From Pyrocephalus nanus (taxonomy: Eukaryota; Chordata; Aves; Passeriformes; Tyrannidae), in assembly GCA_038380795.1 (NCBI GenBank), contig CM076279.1, positions 6,897,001-6,961,000 of the forward strand: 64,000 nucleotides of DNA, given 5' to 3'. The position numbers and the translations under genes are program-made. Position 1 is the stretch's first letter; every line of letters starts with the position of its first letter. A model generated the notes under the pieces. It was not told the DNA's origin and did no database searches. It saw only the letters and a program-made list of their open reading frames with translations. Of the stretch, positions 1-13,000 are shown one piece after another.

Positions 1-251
1 TTCGGGAGATGGACAGCTGCAAGTCCTTCCCCTGCTGCCCCCCAAACCGTGCAGCCCCCTTTGCTGACGCTGTGCCCTGTCCCCCTCTCTTGCAGGCGGT
101 ATTTCAGATGCAGTCAGTGAAATGCCTTAAGTGTCAGGAGGAGAACCGGGTGGTGTTACCGTGCCAACACGCAGTGCTGTGTGAAACCTGCGCCGAGGAG
201 GGCGAGTGCCCCATCTGCCATCCCAACAGGCCCCACTCTCTCCAGTCGTGA
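1..251 (+). CDS. UNK: UNK (unkempt) terminal coding exon, partial gene
   Basis: The coding part is 96-251. A polypyrimidine tract and cag at 93-95 form the acceptor, then 51 codons and TGA at 249-251. The peptide carries the C-terminal RING-like finger of Unkempt: CLKC, then LPCQHAVLCETC, then CPIC, ending SLQS. Known role: a CCCH zinc-finger RNA-binding protein that recognises UAG/U-rich mRNA motifs and represses translation, important in neuronal morphology. The CCCH fingers lie upstream of this window. Bases 1-95 are intron; the frame is open through them, but a strong acceptor separates them from the homologous part. UNK converges tail-to-tail with UNC13D. The identity is secure from the finger and the neighbour order, although only the last 51 residues are visible. 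Confidence 0.93.
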   Translation, partial: REMDSCKSFPCCPPNRAAPFADAVPCPPLLQAVFQMQSVKCLKCQEENRVVLPCQHAVLCETCAEEGECPICHPNRPHSLQS

Positions 252-3200
252 CCTTCCAAGGACACTCGTTCTAATCATATCGTATAGAACTTTTTAACTT
301 TATACATACGTACATATATATATGTATGTGTATATATATATATGTATATATGTGTGTGTATGTGCGTGTCTGTGCGTGTGTAGGGATATGCACACACAGG
401 CACATACACACATGAAACGAAAAATTAGTTGCAGAGCACTTTTTAATATTTTACATCCCGTATCTAAACTGCCCCTCACCCGTGCCCCACTAATTCTAAC
501 TCTTGATGAACTTTGAGAGCTGTTTTTAATACAGATCAAAGGGCCATTTGCAAAGAGTCTGTGTTTCTCCTCTTTTCTATTTAGGTGATAACAAATTTTT
601 GACTATTTCCAGAAGGACTTAGAGTGGGCAAGAGGGGCTTCCATGTGCTTTCCAGAGGAAGAGTTGAGATCGCGGGGAGGATCGAGGTGGATTGAAATGA
701 CTCGTTCATGCCTTCGGTCCCCCTGCTCTTTCACTGACCCAGCTTGGTTAAAGCCGTCCTCCCCTGATGGAAGCTCTGCCTGGTGGGCCTCACGTTGCCC
801 ATCTCTGAATGTGCAGGAACTTTGTCTGTCATTTAAGCAGCGAAGTTCACTTTTTAAATTTTTTTACGCTCTTTGTATATTTGTATGAAAAGAAGAAAAG
901 AGGGAAAAAAAAAAAAAAAATTCTATTGGACCTAGAGCAAGCCAAGCCCCAAAATTCAATGACTGGTGTTCATTGCTGATACAGCCAACATGTTCCAGGT
1001 CTGAGCAGCCTTAAAAGTATTGCCCTTGGGTCAGCTAAAGCCCTTTATGAAGGAAATTTGGATGCAGAGGTTAGTTCTCTCCAGGCACCCCTTTGTCTGG
1101 TGGCTGTCTAGAGGTTTTTTACTGTTTCAGACCAGATCAGTTTTGTTTTAGCCACAGGGACCTGATTTGTAGTCACTGCTGAAGTGCATGAACCAATTCC
1201 AGGTAGGCTGAGTTTTGTTAAACGGAGTTGATGTTGCCTGTGTCAGCAGCTCAAGGCTGGTTTGTGGACTGCTGGCTCCAGAAAGCCTCATGTTAGAGGT
1301 GTGTGTGGTGACAGAAAGTGCAGCGGGCCAGGGAAATGCCACCACCTTTTCCTGTCCAGCAGCTGAGCTTTCCTGTGACTTTTTCCTTACCGGTGTGTCC
1401 GTTGGATTTTCACATCAGGTGGATTGCAGTAACCTGCTGGGATCTCAACCAAAAGGCCACTCAGTTGGACTAAACATTTTTATTTTGCACAGGGATGCTC
1501 CCATGCTGCCCCTCCCTGACCTGGAAAAGCACTGGAACCTCCAGCAGCCCACTATTGTAGGAAAACTGAATTTTTACCAGAGCCTCTCAGAAAGCTTCAT
1601 ATTTAATACAAACACATAATTAGGTTTGCTTCCATAATTCCACCTTTCCTCTCCATGGAAGGGGTTAATATGCATTCCCAGATGATCTCTTAAGTGCAGC
1701 TCTGTGTAGTTCTTTTTTATGTTTTCCCATTAACTTGTTTTTGGTTTTTTTGGTAAAAATGCTTTTTTTTTTTTTTTTTCCATGTGTATTTTATTGTAAC
1801 TAGCATCATTTTTTTTTTTATTTTTTTTTTAATGGAGAGACACTGTTGAGTGACTATTGTGGCTATGTTGTTTGGTTATAGCCTTTGAATGTCTGTGCCA
1901 TGGGGCAGCACATCTGCCTTGGTCTGATCTTAAGGAAAGACCTTTTATTAAAATACATGAACATTTCTCTTTTTTTTTTAGGAAAAATAAAAAAATAATA
2001 AAAAAAAAATTTAAAAGTGGGGGGGAGGAGGAAAAAAAGCCCAATTAAGATAAAAAATTTACTAAAAAGTTGGTTTTTTTTTTTTGTAACTAACTTAAAT
2101 CATAGGAAATAAACTCTTGAATCAGGACTTTAATATTTATAAGCAGCAGAGCTGATCAGCCCGTTTTGGCTATGGTTTGTAACACTTTTTATGAGCGTGG
2201 GGGTTTATCTGCCCCTCTGCCTCCCCCGGGGGCTGCTCAGGGTGACGCTGCCTTTTGCCAACCCTCTGTTTTCAGAGCTGTCCAGCATCAGCCCTGTGAC
2301 TGCAGCCATTCCCACAGCTGGAATTTGTCCCCTGGAGGCACCTCGGGGCTGTGTCCATGGGAATTCCAGTCAGGGGGTGATGCAGGGCCGGGGGGTTGAG
2401 GGGGAAGAGCTGTTTGCCCCCCCAAATTTCCAGTGGGGTGCATTTGCTTAGGCAGGGAGGGGGTACAAGGAAAATTCCAGGCCAGAGAAAATATGTTTTT
2501 CCCTTTTGAGTAAAACAGTTTCTCTGTTTTAAAACTTATACTGAAGGACCAAAGAATTCAAAATTTCACCTGTTTGTGGCCCTTAAATTTTGACTTTCCA
2601 TTGCCACACTGCACTCATGGCAGAACAGCCTGAAGGAATTAGCACTTGACCATTCCCTTGCCCCCACCCCAACCTCCCTCAGCATTCTCTTTGCACAAGC
2701 ACATAGACTGTTTCTCACTTTCCTCTGGTTCTTGAAGAAACACTTCCTAAATTTAGGTTTTTATTAATTTGTTTGCTGCTTTAAAAAAAGAAAAAAAAAG
2801 AAAAGGAATATCTGAAATGTGAATTTATTTTCTTAAGCATCAGATAGAAGAGAGAACTTCATCTTTGCATATTTTGTGAATGTTCTGGGGGGCCACTTTT
2901 ATGACAATTTCCAAACCAAATGAGGTGAGAGCAGGGGGAAGGGGCAGCATTCCTGACCCACTCCAGCAGTTTTTTGCTGCCTGCCCTAGGCAGGAAGGAC
3001 AAACCATAATCACAGCACTGCAGTTAAGGCTTAAGAGTCTGTGATCAGCTTCTGTATGGTGTGAAAAGAACTGAAATAAACCTGGTGCTAATACAAGTGC
3101 AGCCCCTGTCACGTACTGTCAGGCTTCCTTCTGAAGCAGGAGCTCCCTTTACAGGACACACAGTAACAAGTCACAACTGAGGGGGCTTAAACACCAAGTT

Positions 3201-4510
3201 TGGCTCCACGAGGCTCCCTGAGGAGCAGCCCAGCCCTGAGCACGTCTGGGTCCTGCCTCCTCACACAGACTCCTTATTGGACAATGACATTTTCCTCCCC
3301 CGATTTTTGGGAGCTTCAGAAGTGTCGAACCTCGGTGACGAATTTTGTAGCTCAGGCACTTCTGGATGAAGGGCTGGGGGAAGGGAGCTGTGGTTGTGTT
3401 GTGAAACCACAGCATCCTAAAGGTCAGTAAATTTTTACATTATTATGGAAAACCAATCTAGAAGCAGCTGGCTTAGGGTGACACTATGCTGGGTAGATGG
3501 AGAGCAAAAAGTAAGGCTGGAGCTGTAGATGAGAGCCAGGAGCTGAAGGATTTTACCATTTTGGGCTAACAGGAGCACTTTCAGCTCATCTCCAGCCCTA
3601 GATGCTGTAGCCATGTGCCAGCAAAGACCCAGTGACACAGGAGGGACCTGGGAAAGGTCTCGGAGCTGGAGCACATTTCCTTAAGCAGATCCCCACCCCT
3701 GGGGGGTCAGTGCAGCTGATCCCCTGCTGAAGGGTTTTACACTTTCTGTGCATCTCTGAAGCTGAACCTGAGCCACTCACAAGGCTTGTGCAGCTGAGAC
3801 AATGAAGAGAATTCCTTACCCTGGGAGGAAGCCCATAACACTGAATGGACTCAGTCATCCACTGCTGTTCCACCAGCCTCCAAACCTCCTCTCTTCCTCC
3901 TTTTCCCCCATCTGAGAAGGAAGAATATTACCAGTGTTTTCCTCCAGAGTTATAATAATCCTTGGAGTGATGGCCAACAGCAAAATAGATGTTACTGATG
4001 TAAAACCTAGTATTTTAAAGGTGAAGTATTCCTGCAAAGTAGTGACTGCATCGGAGAGATTTCTGGGGCTTCCCCACTCCGTAGCTTCCAATGTTAAAAC
4101 AAAATAAATACAGTATACGTTTTAAAAGAAATAATAATAATACACACTGCAGTATTTCTGGTGGCAATTCTTGCCCAGTCCCTTCCCTGCTTTCCCCAGG
4201 AGGAAGGGCACTGGGCAGAAGCGCCCCTAGTCCGTGTAGAAGTTGGCAGAATGGTGATCAGTGGTGTAAAACGTGTTGTTGATTCCATGTATAGAACTGT
4301 GATTTCAGCTGTCGTTCTCTCGTACTCTGTAAATATGTGTTTTGGCTGTCGGAAACCTGGTTTAGACTCTTTTCTTGGCAGAGTGAATTTGCATGTGGGG
4401 CTGGAAAGAACTCAATCTGTGTCACAGTTTCCAAGGGCAGGATGGATTTTTTTTTTTCTTTTTTCTTTTTTTTTTTTTTTTAGAGGACAATAAATTTTTA
4501 TTTTTTTGCT
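252..4510 (+). other. UNK: UNK 3' UTR, probable extent
   Basis: AT-rich, non-coding sequence follows the UNK stop, with long A and T runs. Plus-strand AATAAA hexamers lie at 2108-2113, 3075-3080, 4489-4494 and 5089-5094, so alternative 3' ends are likely. I chose about 4.5 kb because a T-rich tract precedes AATAAA at 4489. The true end could be as short as 2.1 kb or as long as 5.1 kb. I see no credible ORF here; the longest open stretches have low-complexity or unspecific translations. Confidence 0.5.
306..395. repeat. Alternating TA/TG purine-pyrimidine tract
   Basis: Interrupted (TA)n, (TATG)n and (TG)n runs about 90 bp long sit only 55 bp after the UNK stop codon, so they would be in the mRNA. 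Strict purine-pyrimidine alternation over most of the tract makes it a likely variable microsatellite with potential for Z-DNA. Confidence 0.85.
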
Positions 4511-6280
4511 AAGAAAAAAAAAATGATAAACCAAAGCGGTGTGTGCGTGTGTGTGCGCGTGCGTGCCCGGCTGGATGTGGGGAGGTCTGGGCTGGGGAGC
4601 CCTCAAAACAGCAGATCCATGGCCAGTTTTGCCTTTTCCCCTTTCACACAACCAAGCATAATTTCTCCCTTCTGCATCAAGCCCCCTTTTTTTCAGGGGG
4701 TCGCCTTTCACCTTTCTCATCGAGGCGCTGTGGAAAAGAGGGAATATTGGTGGGGTGCAGTTAGGTTGGTCAGAGACCCCCTTGGAAATGGCAAAACCAC
4801 AAGAAAAGGGTGGTTTTATCACCCAAATTCTTGGACTGGACATGGATTTCTGTCCTGGAAGAGCCTGGCTGGGCAGAGGTGAGCCAGTACCTCTGTGCCT
4901 GCCCAGCAGATGCAAACAAGAGGTTCATGTGTTGGCACCAAAAAGAACATGCCTTACCTATGGATCCAAGAATTACCTTTTAGTTTAGCTCTGATTAATG
5001 CTTCAAAGATGTGTCAACCATTTCCCATCAGTCCAATCACAACAATAATCTGAATCACCCAGTTTATATTAGAGACTGTTAGTAACACAATAAAAACCAG
5101 TAAATGTGAGTGCCAGTCCCCTTCCCTCTCGTGTTCCAGCAATCTGCCTCTGTTGGGTTCTTCGCCAGGATGAGGATAAGGATTTCTTCCTCCTCCTCCT
5201 CCTCAGTCTTGCATTTACTAGGAGCTGGGTTTTTTGTGCTGCAAGCCATATGTTTTAATGCTCGGGCTATTCAGTCCATGGGGTTAGTTAGGCCCTGATG
5301 AAGGTTTATTAGTCCTTCTCTGTAAAAAAGATATGATTTCTTTTGGGGTGGGAAAAGACCCACCCAAGTGCCTGGAGCTGAGCCAAAAATTAAGCAGAAA
5401 CACCTTGAATAATACAGTGCAAACATCCTCAAAACAGAGGTCAGCCCATGCCACCTGCTCACTGGGACACACCTGGGTGGTGGCAGCCCAGGGTAAGTGA
5501 GAATATAGCGATTTTTAAAAAAAGAGCTAAAAAATAAGCTATAAACACCTTCAAACCTACAACCTCGTGTGATTAAGCCTCCTAATGAAGCGTGAGGTTG
5601 GTTGTTAACAGGTGCCAGCTCCAAATGAGCTGCAGAGCTCAGGTTTAGGGTGCTGAGCCTGGCTGGAATGACTCCCCCCTCCCCGGGGCAGCATCTCCTC
5701 AATCCCAGACCTGTCTCTGGAATATTATTTCTCTGCACTGAAACGAGTGATCTAAGCCAGCAAATGGCTTCCTTGGGAGCTTTAATCCCTCCTGCTGTGG
5801 GCTCTGTCACACAGATACCAAAGGAGCTTTTTTTTTTTTTTTTTTTTTCCCCACCCCCGCATCCAGGATTTGACCTGAACTGACCCAGCGGCTGCTCTGC
5901 CCACCGAGGGAGCAGCTGCTGCTGCTCAGGCACCCGCAAGGGTGATGCTTTTAATGCCCTGGGCAGCTCCCAGGGACCCTCTGCAGCTCAAACACAGCCA
6001 CTCCATGGCAGGGTGGTGGGGACAGAGGGAGCTCCAGGTGTGTAATTGGTACTCACTGCAGCTAAAAAAAAAAAATGTGCCAAAAAAAGCCCCAGCGAAT
6101 AGTTACAAGCACCGGTCCTGCCAGGCATTTTTTGCTGTCACACTGGTCCACTCCATATGGAGGCACCCTGCAGAGCTTCCCACCACTTCCAGAGGGACCC
6201 AGGTCCCTGGCAGAGCTTGGGGGTGACACTGGGGACCTCTGGCCTCCAGCAGCTCCAAGTGCCTCCTGGTTTGGCTGCCA
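4511..6280. other. UNK-UNC13D convergent intergenic stretch
   Basis: No gene is supported. It contains a short GT/GC run near 4540-4565, a T18 run near 5829-5848, and a plus-strand AATAAA at 5089-5094 that could be a distal UNK signal. A minus-strand AATAAA (plus TTTATT) near 5305 could be a distal UNC13D signal. A 222-residue minus-strand open frame at 5271-5939 contains homopolymers and resembles nothing I know. Confidence 0.6.
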
Positions 6281-7037
6281 GCACTGCAAATACTCTTTAT
6301 TGCTGCCCAGGCTCCCTCAGCTCCGGCAGATGGATACAATTGGTGGTAAAATAAATTAAAAAAAAAACAACATAAAAAACAAGAGACAAAAGAGCTGTGC
6401 ACATTTTGAAAAAGGAGCAATTCAGCAGCTCCCACCACATCCCAAATGCCTTGTCCTACCCCGCTGTGCTGCCGCCACAGCTGCCCCCAGCACGGGGCCA
6501 CTGCACAGACTCAGCCCACGCATCAGCTTTGTGGCTTTTCATTTAAAATAAGAGGCTTATCCATAAGAAAAAGAGGGGGAAAAAAGATTTAAAACAGTAA
6601 AAAAAAAAAAAAAAAAAAAAAAAAGAAGGCAGCTTTGGACATGGTTCCACCCGGACTGAATCGACTTGGATGCGTTTGCATTGCCCTGGCACCTGTTGCA
6701 GGCAGTTGGGTTGGGGACAGGGCCAGGAGATGTGGCACAGGCAGTGACAAGCTCCTGAGGAACAGGCAGGGACAGTCACAGTCTTTCACATCCCTCATGT
6801 AGTGTTCCTAGTCCAGGCAGGCGAAGAAATCCCCTGAAATCCGAGTGCCCACCCTCCCCAGGCTCACGGGAGAGTTGCTTCCCGAAGGTGGGGGTGAGAA
6901 GGGTGCTGGGAGGTGATGGGGGGCACAGGGATCCTCTCTGCCCCCCCAATCCCTGTGGATGGCTCTTGCTCCAGCACCACAAATCTGGGATCCTCTGGAC
7001 AGGCCCCTCATTTCAGGACCCTCTTCTTCCATCTCCC
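6281..7037 (-). other. UNC13D: UNC13D 3' UTR
   Basis: This is the sequence after the UNC13D stop at 7038-7040. The first convincing minus-strand AATAAA is the complement of 6296-6301, giving a 3' UTR of about 750 nt. A run of 26 A on the plus strand (6599-6624) becomes a U26 tract in this UTR. The boundary is inferred only from the hexamer. Confidence 0.55.
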
Positions 7038-10000
7038 TCACTCCGCCTCCTTGGACTGCGTCTCCTTGGACTGCTTGGCTCGTTGCTTACGGAGCTTAAC
7101 GAAGGCCTGAGCCTCTTTGTCCCCTTTCCTGGACTCCAGCAGCCGGAGGATCTCGTCCCCTGCCAGAGAAGAGGGGAATGATGGTGGGGAGTGCTCACCA
7201 CAGCCCCCTCCTCGTGCCACAGGGCCCGCAGCAGCGTGGCAGGGCACCACTTCCTTACCGCTGGGTTTGGGGTGGGTGAGGGGGAGGCGGGTCTGGGGCA
7301 CCCGTGCCATGTCAGCCTCGTCCTCGTCGTCGTTGAGGCCGGGCAGGTGGCAGAGGGGGAAGAAGGCTTCGCCCTCCAGGTCGTTGGAGCCCAGTGTGTC
7401 GTAGTCGAACACGGTCAGCAGCAAGCAGGCCCCCTCCTGCCGGCACTTCTCCGGGGGGATCACGCTGCAGGGGAACGGGGGGGGCTGGTGATGGTCACAT
7501 CCCACCCCCTCCATCCCGAAATGCAACCTGCCGTGCCACCCCCCCTGCACTGATCCCAGCGCCTCGAAGCACAGGCCCCCAGCCCAGCCTTGCACCCACC
7601 AACAGCACCCAGGTGTTTGGGGCCACCCCCAGCCCAGCTCCCACTGTAGGACCCACGGCTGAGCCCCCACTGGGGTGCAAGGGGGTGAAATCGCCAGACA
7701 GGACCCAGTTCCTGGAGCAGCAGCCCCATGGCAGGAGCTCAATTGAAGCCTGAGGGGCTGCAGGGGCTGGGGGGACAGGGGGCAGTGGTGTCAGCCCCTA
7801 CGTACAAGTCAAAGGCTTCGTCGAAGAGGGGGTGCAGCTCGTTCCTCTTGCACTGGGTGGTCCGGGCCACCACCTCGGGGAACTCGTGCCGGGGCTCCAG
7901 GGTGAGCTGGACAAAGGGGTCGCTGGAGCCTGGTGGGGTGCAAACATCAGCCCTGCCCACAACCCCTCTGCCCCGGCACAGCGGGGGCGGGGGGAAAGGG
8001 GGGTCAGGGCACCCTCACCACAACCCCCCAGCCCAGCCCGTGCTCCTGGGAAGACGTGGGAACATCCCTAACCCTGCCCACACACCGATCGGCCACGGGT
8101 GGCTGCAGGAGGAGTGACCTCTCCTGGAGAGCTCCCCAAACGACAGCCAGCCAGGGACAATGTCCGGGAGAATGTCATCCTGGCATCCCGTTTTTTGTCT
8201 GCAACTGGGATGCACGATGAAGAAAAGCCATCTGCCCTGGCTGCTGCCTTGTGCCTCAAGGTGAAGGCAGCGGGGTGTGGGCAGTGTCCTGCCTGGTCCT
8301 GCCTGCCACATCCCAGACCACCCTGGATCAGTGCAATAACCCTCCTTCCTCCCCAAATCCACCTCCTTGGACGCAAAAGCAAATCCAGAGAGTTACTCCA
8401 AGCACTGCCAGTATCTCTCCTACCCAGGGGACTGTGGACAGGGGGTCCCTGGGTTGGTGGGGTCCCCCAGCCCCCCCACACTCACCGTTGGAGTCCAGCG
8501 GGACGAGGTTGGCAGCGTTGAGCACTTCCACGCGCAGTTTCTGCTCCGAAGGGCGGTACAGAGCCTTGATCGTCACGGCCCCAAACTTCTCCGAGCTCGT
8601 GTCCAGCTGAGCAGTGGGGTACAAGAATAAGGGTGCTGCCCTTCAGCACCCCCGGGAAGGGCATGCATGGGGCCTGAGCAGAAATTTTGGGGTATCCCAA
8701 AAGGAAGTGATGGAATCCTCTGGGATGCAGTTGAGCCCCCTCTGGCTCAACTGCCACCCCCGGGGCAAAACCAGCCCAAACAGCCCCAGAGTGGGGGAAA
8801 ATCCCACATTTCCACAGGCAGGCTGTGCTGGGCAGCCTCATGAATGCAAGGATTGGATGTGTAAAGGGGCTGGGAGCACCATCTGGGCTGCTACCTGCTG
8901 CTGGATCCTGTTGCTGAAGTATTTCTGGATGAGCTTGCGGCTGCTGGCGGAGCAGAGGGCCAGGTGGGTCTCCAGGGACTGTGGGGAGGGTGAGAGGTGA
9001 TGCTGGAGCACATGGACAGGTCCACAGCCTGGTGTTCCTCCCCCCCAGAGGAGCCCTTAGTGGAGCCCCCCATGCCCCCCGCTCCGTACCTGGAAGGCTG
9101 CAGTGTGCAGGATCTCCAGGGGCAGCCCGCAGCCCTCGCCATAGAAGCACAGCTCCAGGCTCTGGGGAGAAGGATCCTGTCAGCCATCAACGAACCCCCC
9201 CTCCCTGCCAGGGATCCCCCATTCTCCTGGGTACCTTCAGGGCACAGTGAAGCCTCCTGTAGTGCTGGGCTGAGGGGACCTGAGGTGCTGCTGCTGCCGA
9301 GAGCACAGACAGGGTGTGGTGCCAGAGGAGAGTGAGGAGGCTGCAGGGGTGAGGGAGGAAGGCTGTGAGCAGGGGCCAGGGGGTGGGTTGAAGGGATGGT
9401 CCTCAGCTCATGCGGGATGTCCCCATGCCCCATGGAGCTGGGGGGACACTCCTGCCTGAGGGAAGGTGACACTGGTGGCCTCTGCCATCCCCAGTGCCCC
9501 GGTCACCTTTTGAAGTTCTCCTGGACCAGATGCTCGTTGAGATACTGCAGCTCCGACTCCAGGAACTTCATGAGCGGGATGATGGACTGCAGAGAGAGGA
9601 GAGGGGCGTTGGGGAGGGCACTGGGGGGGGCGTATCCAGCAGGGGAGGATCCCAGAGGGGCTCCTTCCCACAGGACATGGGCAGGCTGTGCCTGGTCTGG
9701 TCCTGCTGCTAACACAGGCATCAAGAAAAGCACATGGATATCTGGGCCCCCTTACTGGTGGGTCCTGAGCCCCAGGCGAGGGGCAGAGAGAAGTGGGGAA
9801 GATTGATAGGGGCCTCCAACAAGCAGGTAAGGGCTATTCGTGGGTGCCTGAAAAAGATGGTCCAGGAGGGGCTGAATCAGGTACTTACATCCTCAGGCTC
9901 CTTGGTGTTATTGGAAGATGAGAGCTCCTGGATATGTCTGGCAATGCCCTTTTCCAGCTGCCAGGCAGAAATGCAGGAAGACACTTAAGACTTTGCCCTC

Positions 10001-13000
10001 TGCACCAGCCTCCCCACACCCAGGTCCACATTGTCTCCATCCCAGGAGCATTATGGGCTCCAGGATGCCTTGGGTGAAGCTGCTCTGGGGCAGGTGAGGG
10101 CCAGGGGGGGTCAGTGGTCACCTTGGTGGCCAGGGCCTGCACCACGTCCCGGACCTCATGGTCCAGGCAGGACACGGTGCTGTCGAGCTGTTGGTGCAGC
10201 GTGTGCTGGATCTGCTGCTGGTCGATGACGGCCCCCGTGCGCTGCTCCAGCTGCGCCCAGTCCAGCTGTGTCGGCAGCCTCAGGATCAGCACCCGCAGCT
10301 GCTTGATGTTGTTCACCACGATGCAGAGCTGGGGGAAGTGGGTGTCCTTCAGGGTGTCCCACAACCCCTGGTGCATCCCTCATCCCCAATCCCATCACTG
10401 TCTCCATCCCCATCTCCATTCTAGCTCTACCTCATCTTCATCCCCATCCTCATCCCAAGTCCCATCTCCATTACTGTCCCCACCTTCATTCCCATCCTCA
10501 TTCTCATCCCTGTCCTCATCCCTGGTCCCTCTGCTCACACCACCTCCCTCCTGATTTTCCAGGACTGTGGCTATTGGGGGCCCACTGATCCCTGTGAATC
10601 CCAAACTGGGGATGTCAGCTGCGTTCTCAGGGGCTCATCTTCCCTGTGCCCAGAAACCACGGCCAAATCCTGCCTCTCCCAGAGCAATGCCCTGATACCA
10701 ACCCTGTTGGCTGCTTCTCCCTCGTTCTGCTCACTCAGGGACAGAGTCTCAGCCCTCTCCTTGATGAGCCGGCAGTACATCAGGGAGATTTTGCACATGT
10801 CCTGCAGGATAGAAAAGAAGCCAATAGGATTGAACCAGGCAGCACTGGGACCATCACGGTGTCAAGGGTAGGATCCATGGACACACATCTCCAAGAGCAG
10901 GAGAGGAAACTCCAGGTGCTGATGGCCAGGTGTACAAACCTCCACGAGCTTCACCATGATCATGAAGGCCTCCTCGGGGTCCGGCCAGCTGAGCTGCTGC
11001 CAGGTCTTCACGATCTGGGCGTAGCAGGTGGACAGGTCAACGGTGGAGGTGCTGTGCTTGTTGTGCTCCCCAAAGGGCTTCAGCTGAGGGGCAGAGAAAG
11101 CCAATGCAACTTGTACAGAAAGATGCCAGCCCAGAGAGCAGAGCTGTTCCTTTGTTTTGTGGTTCTCAGGCCCATCATCAGCCTCTTAGATCCCTGTGTC
11201 ATCACACAGCCACTTTGGAGAGAGGAGGATATGAAGATGGGTGGAGCATCTGCCTGCTTCCCTCCATGCTCCAGCCCAGCATTGCTGGACCCCCTCCCCT
11301 CTTCCTAGAGGTTGGAAGCAAAGGGGATGCTCATGGCATGGGCCAAATGAAGGCTCCTCAGCTCACATGGGCTGCCAGAGAGCAGGGAGGGAAAGGGCAC
11401 AGGGACACAGTGTGGGGCCAGGGTGGGATCAGCTGGGCCAGGAGACTCCATCCTTTGTTATGTATTTGGGAGAGGAACCTGCTCCTGGGCTGCAAGAGAC
11501 ACCTACGTGGTGCTCTGAGTGCTGTGAGCCAGGCACAGGGGCAAGGAATGGAGGAAAGCTGGAGTGTCCCCACAGGGAAGAGGGAGATCTTCTCCTCCCC
11601 ACATTACCTGGTCCATCTGGACAGCTCTCTGAGCCCTCTCCAGAGCAGTGTGGTAGGCCTTTTGCAGCCACTGGGGCACAGCTTCCTTGAACCACTGGTG
11701 GAAATTGCTCAGAGCCAGAGGTCCATCCCTGTGGGTGAAGGCACCAGCTTCTCCAACTGCACAGCAACAGTGTGGGGCTGTCACCCCTCCTGCTCTCACA
11801 TCACCCCTCCTGCTCTCCCATCACCCCTCCTGCTCTCCCATCACCCCTCCTGCTCTCCCATCACCCCTCCTGCTCTCCCATCACCCCTCACACACAAGAA
11901 ACTGCCCCGAGGTGGAGGCAGCACCAGAGCAACTGTGATAAAGAGAAACCTCCCCTTGTCTGGAATTTGAGTTCTCCATCAACCCACACAGAGATGAGCC
12001 TGAAACCCCTCTGGTGACACTCCCATCAACACCAGACACCAACAGCCTGGTCTGCCTGGTGTGTGACTGGTGATGTAGGTGAATGGGAAGGATCTGGAGT
12101 TCCTCTCAATTAACTCCTTGATCCCCCCCTTTGGCATCTCTCCTCTCTGTGGGTCGGATACCTCCTCGGGAGGAACTCCTTCATCCGATAGAGCTCCTGC
12201 AGGTTCATGTAGAGCTGGAAAAGGCTCTCGGCTGTGGGCTTGGACATGCTGCTGTCGAGCTCGTGCAGCTGCTCCTGGACATGTTCTGCCACCTGGGAAG
12301 AGGGGACAGCTCTCAGTGAGGGTCTGGTTGGGAAGGCTCCTTCTGGAGTTACAGGGTGAGGGTCAGCTCAGGGGACTTCCATTCCTTTTTGGTGGCATTT
12401 CAGGAGGTTCACTGGGTGAAATAATCAGGCCAGAGTGCCTTTATGGGCATGCACAGAGAGATGGGGGCTTTCCCTGCCTTGCTGTCTTTCCCAGCTTGCA
12501 ACAATCTGTTACAGCCTGAAGAGTGACCAAAATCTTGGACTGGCTTTAGACCTTAGTCCAGGAGTGCAGAGCAGCCCAGGCTTGCTCACCAGGCTCTCCA
12601 GCTCCAGGTAGGCAATGGAGAAGATATTCAGCTTGAAGGTGCTGCAAGAGAGAAATGGGGCATCAGGAGCCTGCCAGCCCCAGCCCAGCAAACCCAGCCC
12701 AGCAAACCCTCCCAGACCACAGGGCAAGGACAATACAGGTCTGAAGGGCAGAGGTGGGACCACAGATGCTACCTGTGGAGCCCAAGGGCCAAGGAGTGAG
12801 GCATCAAAGTGCCCTGTCCCTTGGAACCTACTTAATGAAGAATTTATTCCAGATTTTGTGGCACTGCTGCAAATCTTCTATCACCTCCAGGAGGAGTCTG
12901 GACAAGGCTTTTCCATTCTCCTCCATGCTCTGCAAAGGAAGGAACAGCCTGTTTTGGATGCTCAGACATTTTGAGGTGACTTTACCATTCCAGGGAGGCA

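Larger units (their letters stand above)
7038..12929 (-). other. UNC13D: UNC13D exon map, exons 17-32 (coding)
   Basis: Coding segments 5' to 3': 12832-12929, 12590-12641, 12162-12292, 11608-11728, 10940-11083, 10703-10801, 10122-10328, 9889-9957, 9507-9586, 9235-9340, 9090-9161, 8895-8978, 8486-8606, 7806-7929, 7259-7464, 7038-7159 (stop TGA at 7038-7040). Exon 20 must start at 11728. An AG further upstream near 11758 leaves the frame wrong. Exons 21 and 22 use non-consensus GTTTGT and GTTGGT donors. Confidence 0.92.

Noticed and set aside
1..95. Coding extension of the UNK exon to the window start
   Set aside because: The frame is open, but a polypyrimidine tract plus CAG at 93-95 marks an acceptor and the upstream residues do not resemble Unkempt.
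5271..5939. 222-codon minus-strand open frame between UNK and UNC13D
   Set aside because: It contains homopolymer lysine and serine/phenylalanine runs from A/T tracts, has no domain, and no start or splice context of a gene.
11729..11760. Longer UNC13D exon 20 using the upstream AG near 11758
   Set aside because: The reading frame from exon 19 (phase 2) fits only the acceptor at 11728, and the residues then match the family ([12 protein letters not shown]).
11781..11889. CRISPR-like regular repeats
   Set aside because: The 20-bp units are directly adjacent with no spacers and lie in a vertebrate intron; this is a minisatellite.
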